Positions 59,235 through 64,000 of a stretch of 64,000 bases of DNA are shown here, piece by piece. Both the position numbers and the translations under genes were made by a program. Origin of the DNA: Panicum virgatum (Eukaryota > Streptophyta > Magnoliopsida > Poales > Poaceae); the NCBI RefSeq assembly GCF_016808335.1, contig NC_053138.1, positions 53,474,951 through 53,538,950 of the forward strand, written 5' to 3'. Position 1 is the first letter of the stretch; every line of letters begins with the position of its first letter. The notes below the pieces were generated by a model that saw only the letters and a program-made list of their open reading frames with translations, made no database searches and was not told where the DNA came from.

Positions 59235-60494
59235 TTAAGTCAAAACAGCACCAATAATTTTTTCCTCCGCAGTCACATAGAGCCTAAAAGGAACCTCTCT
59301 CTTAGGTGCCTTAAGCATCGATGGTGAAGACAAGTAATTCTTAATCTTGTCAAATGACTCTTGCTGTTCTGTCTCCCAAGTAAATTTGGCTTCATCTTTT
59401 AACCGAAGAATAGGAGTAAAAGAATCAATCTTCTCGGACAAATTAAATATAAATCTCCTCAAGTAATTTACCTTGCCCAAGAATTTCTGCAAATTTTTCT
59501 TACAAGTCGGAGCCTCAACACGCTTCATGGCTTTAACTCGCTTTAGATCAATTTCTATGCCTTTCTCATGAATAATAAAGCCCAAGAACTTCCCAGTCGA
59601 TACTCCAAAAACACATTTAAATATATTCATCTTCAAACCATACCGATGCATCCTTTCAAGAGCCAAACTCAAATCAACCAAATGATTTTCCAAACCGGCC
59701 GATTTAATCATAATATCATCAATATAGACCTCCAATATAATACCGAGTAAATCATGGAAGATCAAATTTATAGCCCTTTGATAAGTAGCACCGGCATTTT
59801 TCAAACCAAAAGTCATGACAACCCACTCAAACAAACCGATAAAATCCGGACATCTAAAGACTGTTTTAGACATATCTTCTTCGGTCATAAATATTTGATT
59901 GTAACCGGCGTTACCATCAAGAAAACTAATGACACGATGTCCGAAAGTCTCATTAATCAACATATCGGCAATAGGCATAGGATACTCATATTTAGGAGTA
60001 GCTTTATTAAGATTTCTAAAATCAATGCACACTCTAATCTTGCCTGAGTCTTTCTTCTCAATGGGAACAACATTAGAGATCCACTCCGCATATCGAAAAG
60101 ACCGAATAAATCCAGTTTCTAGCAAGCGATTAATTTCTTCTTTAATTCGGTCATTCAGAGCAGGATTAAATCACCTAGCAGGTTGTTTATAAGGTCTAAA
60201 ACCGGCCTTAATCGGCAGCCGATGCTCAACCAAATCACGATCCAAACCAGGCATTTCAGAATAACTCCATGCAAAGCAATTCACATACTCTTTCAATAAC
60301 TTTAGTAAGTCGGCTTTATATTCAGCCGATAAATTTGCATTTACAAAAGTCGGCCTAGGAACACTACCATCTCCAATATCTACCTTTTCTAAAGGATTAG
60401 CTGACGTAAACCCCTTGCCTAACTTATCCATGTCTTCAATGGCCTCGCACATATCGTTCGTCCGCGACCGATAGTGCTCAATTCTCTCCAACAA
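59235..60494 (-). pseudogene. Reverse transcriptase of the minus-strand Tat element
   Basis: The protease-RT linker (NCFAWSYSEMPGLDRDLVEH) reaches a stop near 60171. The RT then reads WISNVVPIEKKDSGKIRVC, FLDGNAGYNQIFM, VVMTFGLKNAGATYQR and the active site VYIDDIMIKS, followed by KFLGFIIHEKGIE and the thumb. A TAA at 59235 ends the frame where RNase H should continue. Confidence 0.82.
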
Positions 60495-60611
60495 CCAGTC
60501 TGCGTCAAACCAGTCTGACCGGATAGACTGACCGGTCTGACCGGTCGACTCTGTGTGCCGATCTGATGACCGGTCTGACCGGTCTCACCTAAGTTGCTTG
60601 CTGCACTCATT

Positions 60612-61340
60612 TTATTTACAATAATGTAGCCGATTCTCTATCGGCTTCAGAGTAGCAGGCACGAACCCATCTTTGGTGCAACTGATCAGCTCGAAATCAG
60701 ACAGATCCAACCCCGAGAGACACTTGATATCATCAGGCACGCCAAGAGTGTTGGAATCGGCGGTTGCAATGAAGGATGAAGTGTCGCCATGGACCACCTC
60801 AATCTCATCGCCGATCCACTGAATAAGAATTTGATGCAAGGTAGAAGGCACACATTGGTTGGCATGAATCCAATCACGTCCAAGTGTTAAACTGAAGTTA
60901 CCTTGCACCTCGGAGACGAAGAAGGCTGTTGCTAGCGTCTTGCTCCCCACGGTCAACTCCATAGAAGCCACCCCTTTAGCACCAATAGGGTCGCCTCCAC
61001 CCACACTGCTGACCGTCATGTTCGTCTTGATCAGCTCTTTATCCGTCCCTCCAAGCTTCTTGTACAATGAATAAGGCATCAAATTTACAATTGCCCCTCC
61101 ATCAACAATCATACGTGAAATCGGCCTTCGATTGATATGTCCCCTCATATAAAGGGCCTTCAAGTGATTGTCCGATTCTTTAGGCTTCTGGAATACAGCC
61201 TCACGTGGCCCGAAATCCAGATGAGTTGCCTCCTCCTCCTCCGAGACGGCGTAATACTCTTCGGAGAAATGCACAACATTTATCTCCATGTTGCTGCGCT
61301 CTGGAGAAGCCTCATAATCCACCAGTTCCTCATCACCCAA
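60612..61340 (-). pseudogene. Aspartic protease of the minus-strand Tat element
   Basis: The region includes MRGHINRRPISRMIVDGGA then IVNLMPYSLYKKLG, where DGGA is the active site as written in Tat elements, and SFTLTLGRDWIHANQ-like sequence (NFSLTLGRDWIHANQCVPST). It is one open frame of 242 residues. On both sides lie accggt-motif-rich linkers. Confidence 0.78.
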
Positions 61341-61388
61341 GGCTGCAGGAACTGTTGGAACTTCATCGCACGAAGCCGAAGTAACTGC

Positions 61389-63042
61389 TTAGGCCTTCTG
61401 CTGATCAACAGGCTCGACCGGTCTGACCGGTTGCGCCTGGCAGTCAGATCTGTCATCAGCACCAGTCAGACCGATCACCTGGGGCGGTTCGACTGGCCCT
61501 GCTGACTGCATAATGGGCTTGGCACGCCATTCTTTGCCTTGAGGAACCATTGGCCGATATCTATTGAAGTGCTCATCCCTGAGCGTTTCGGCCTCTTGCT
61601 CCTTCTGCTCCTGGCGCCTTAAGTATTGCAACCTCCTCTTTTGTGAATGGCTCAAACCTGGTGGGCACCATCTAGGTTGATGATACCTACTCGCCGAGCT
61701 GCTGCTGCTGCTGCTGGCCTCATGATCATTGGCCAACACAAGCTTTTGGGGATCAGATTTAGCCGAATTGCCAAACACCATCAGCTTCTTCCCAACATCT
61801 TTGACTACCACCTTTACATCGCCGATTTTCACAACATTGTCGGCGGTGGCCTTCCCAGAATCAACCTGCATGGGCTGAACCTCATCCTCTTTCCTCTTGA
61901 TGCGATACTCTTGCCTTGGAGGATGAGATTGAACCGGTCTCTGCTGAGACCGGTTTAACCGGTCAAGCTGAACCGTTCTGACCGGTGCAGCACAATGCTG
62001 CTGACCAGATTGGCGTGGGCCCAATCGATCATGCACCGGTGTCCTGGAATCTTCCCCATGATAAGGTGGTGGATATGGCATGGGAAAGCACTGCGTCCAA
62101 ACTCCTTCGTGTTCCCACACCGGATTTGTAGCATTTGATGTTGGAAGCACCCAAGGCATGGTAGCGTACGCCTTTTGGGGTGGGAACACAGTGACGACAT
62201 CACCTCTGCATTTATTGGGTTCTTCCCTCATTGGAGAACCACCTCGACGCGGGATGACCAAGATCTCTTTTTTAGTGGCCGATCCTGTTGAACGGCCTTT
62301 GTGTACTTGTTTAGAAGCTGGCCAAAAGTTGGTTTTCGAGTAGCAATCTTTCCCTGAACTTTTGGCACATTCTGCTTCCAAGTACTCACTTCCTAGCGCT
62401 TAGGCTTGAAAGTCTTCGGCCGGCCCAGGGGCAGACTGTTCTGACCGGTCGGTGAAACCGGTCTGACCGGTTGGTCCTGGACAGCAGGCCGACTCGCAAC
62501 AGAAGAAGAACCCTCTTGCCCCCCGGGCACGCGAGCTTTGACAATAATTTTTATTAACTCCTTACCATCAGGAGTCTTTTCCAGAACCACTTCCCTGGCC
62601 GGAATCTCATCGTCGACATTTTTCGGTCTTGTCTCACCAATCACCACGTTCTTGACCCTTGCCCCTTCAGCTTGCTCAGGACGAAGTTACACTTTAGCAT
62701 TGTTCAGATCTATAGTATGTGTGTTGGTGTGAACGGGAAATGGTGTCTTGTCAATCTTCATCTCAGGAATTATCAATCGTCCTTCATTCATGGCCAATTG
62801 AACCTGGCGACGGAAGACGTTGCAATCGTTAGTCGCATGAGAATGAGAGTTATGAAATTTACAATATGCACGCCGCTTTAACTCCTCAAGCGGCGGTATA
62901 ACATGAGAAATCTTTATATGTCCTAAATGTAATAATTCATCAAAAATACGATCACACTTAGAGACATCAAATGTAAATTTCATGTCCTCTTTCCGACCCT
63001 TTTGAGTCGGCTTAAGTGAAGCACAAGAACATGGTTTGGCCG
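61389..63042 (-). pseudogene. gag of the minus-strand Tat element, split by an LTR
   Basis: 63042-62687 has ELKRRAYCKFHNSHSHATND and CNVFRRQVQLAMNEGRL, the zinc-finger-like segment typical of Tat gag. 62647-62393 and 62381-61389 are Arg-, Ser- and Gln-rich linkers containing APVRTVQLDRLNRS and QPVRPV-type insertions coded by accggt words. Frame changes separate the pieces. Homology to gag stops at 63043, where another LTR begins. Confidence 0.75.
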
Positions 63043-64000
63043 TGTAGCGAAAATGGCCTCTCATGCCATATTTCAATATAATGTTTTGGTGATTGATATA
63101 GACAACACAACACTTGGACTAATATGATTGTTAAGATGACCATTCTCAGGCTTTTAGGTTCAAGTGATGACAAAGAGAAGATAGGCGTAGCTAGGCCTGA
63201 AACCTCTTCGGTCCAAAGGATTCGAAGATTGAAGAGACCGTGAAGAAACCAAGTCAAAACAATCAAGACAGAGATATTTTAGTATCACCGGTTGAACCGA
63301 CGCTAAGAAAATTACATACGTCGGTGCATTGACTTGGAGCACATCTGGGAGTTTTGGTAACACCGGTTGAACCGACGCCAGGAAAGTTGAATACGTCGGT
63401 GCAATGAACTCAGCAGCTGAGGCAAAATCTATACACTGGACGAACCGACGCTAGATATTGGTGAACGTCGGTGCAGTTGTCCAGAGAGTTAGTTTTTTAG
63501 CAACTACACTCACCGGTTAAACCGACGCTGCATCGGTTGATTACGTCAGTCGATTGAGGTAGCCATTGAAGTATAACGGCTAGTTGGAAAATGCACTCAC
63601 CGGTTAAACCGGTGATGACAAAAACGGGAGCATCGGTTTAACCGGTGATAGCGCTTTTTGTTAGCCTTTTTCCAACTGCTAGTTTGGGGTGTGTGAGCTA
63701 TATATATGCCACCCCCACGGCTCATTTGAGAGTGCTGGAGACCAAGGAAGTATACAAGAGCCAAAGATCATCTCCAACCACCTTAGAGCTTCATTGTACA
63801 TCATATAGGTTTAAGCACACTTGTGAGAGTGCTTAGTTCTTGTAATAGGGATTAGTTATTGCGAGAGCTCCCTTGAGAGAAGTCTTGCTGCGGCAAGCAA
63901 TCCTTGTGATCCGTCGTGTGACCCTCCGACTTGGTGTGGAGTGGCAACGACACTTTGTGCGGGGGAAGAGGAGACCCCCTCCTTGGTGGAGAAGCTCCGT
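63043..64000 (+). mobile_element. LTR of the 25637-type family, second copy (cut by the window edge)
   Basis: It starts TGTAGCGAAAATGGCCTCTC and follows the reverse complement of 26998 leftwards (catgccatatttcaatataa, cttggactaatatgattgtt). It has a TATA run (gctatatatatgcc, 63698-63711), palindromic cggttaaaccg words at 63285-63650 and a matching end region up to 64000. 958 of about 1362 bp are visible; it may be a solo LTR or the 5' LTR of a full element. It interrupts a Tat gag. Confidence 0.85.

Larger units (their letters stand above)
56444..63042 (-). mobile_element. Tat-lineage Ty3-gypsy element with dual RNase H, minus orientation (continues past the right edge)
   Basis: The order on the minus strand is gag, protease, RT, RNase H, archaeal-type RNase H, integrase and 3' LTR (56444-56928). 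A second RNase H is the hallmark of the Tat clade. Every coding segment has stops or frameshifts. The gag is interrupted at 63043 by an unrelated LTR. The 5' LTR would lie beyond 64000, so the probable target duplication (gtaat at 56439-56443) cannot be confirmed. Short accggt words punctuate the LTR and the coding region. Confidence 0.85.

Overview
The window is nuclear DNA of a grass (Poaceae, probably a panicoid). The evidence is short-exon plant genes with GT-AG introns and a GC-rich 5' bias, and transposon families typical of grasses: Tat and Reina Ty3-gypsy elements, Helitrons with CTAG ends, Stowaway and Tourist-like MITEs, L1-type LINE ends, and a MULE carrying plant-mobile-domain and GRF genes. 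I see no bacterial gene organisation, rRNA, tRNA or CRISPR. Roughly four fifths of the 64 kb is transposon-derived, much of it nested.

Layout. 1-7089: 3' half of a Tat-lineage gypsy element on the + strand (integrase end, repeat-rich 3' region, a long antisense accessory gene, 3' LTR). 7090-14195: an internally deleted relative in the opposite orientation, holding a 52-bp minisatellite; its LTR is split by another block of gypsy fragments at 9680-13533. 14327-19116: a 4.8-kb Mutator-like element with a 9-bp target duplication, carrying two decayed GRF zinc-finger genes and the C-terminal part of a plant-mobile-domain gene. 19319-29737: a probable non-autonomous Helitron, invaded by a full-length Reina-type chromovirus (22475-29357, TSD gggct), which is itself split by a solo LTR (25637-26998, TSD ccaag).

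The gene island lies at 32-39.5 kb. It holds a complete 8-exon MATE/DTX transporter (32053-34288) and a complete 10-exon CRT-like transporter (CLT) gene (36777-39421), with a Tourist/Harbinger-type element and a short retroposed LINE end between them. A small hAT/Tourist-like MITE and a 776-bp Helitron follow.

41127-50165 is a 9-kb LTR element (TSD gtaat) with no recognisable pol, littered with the word atcggct/agccgat and containing a Stowaway MITE. 51412-55598 (minus strand) is a CC-NB-LRR resistance gene whose LRR is interrupted by a 5'-truncated LINE, so its main ORF now ends in LINE-coded residues. 56444 to beyond the right edge is a decayed Tat element with a second (archaeal-type) RNase H, on the minus strand; ACCGGT-CTG-ACCGGT words run through it. 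Its gag is interrupted at 63043 by the same LTR family that sits at 25637.

Only the MATE, the CLT and, in damaged form, the NLR look like host genes. The rest records repeated insertion. No operon-like or new multi-gene system is convincingly present. The most informative items are the NLR-LINE chimera, the PMD/GRF MULE, the antisense accessory gene and three LTR families each seeded with its own short palindromic word.
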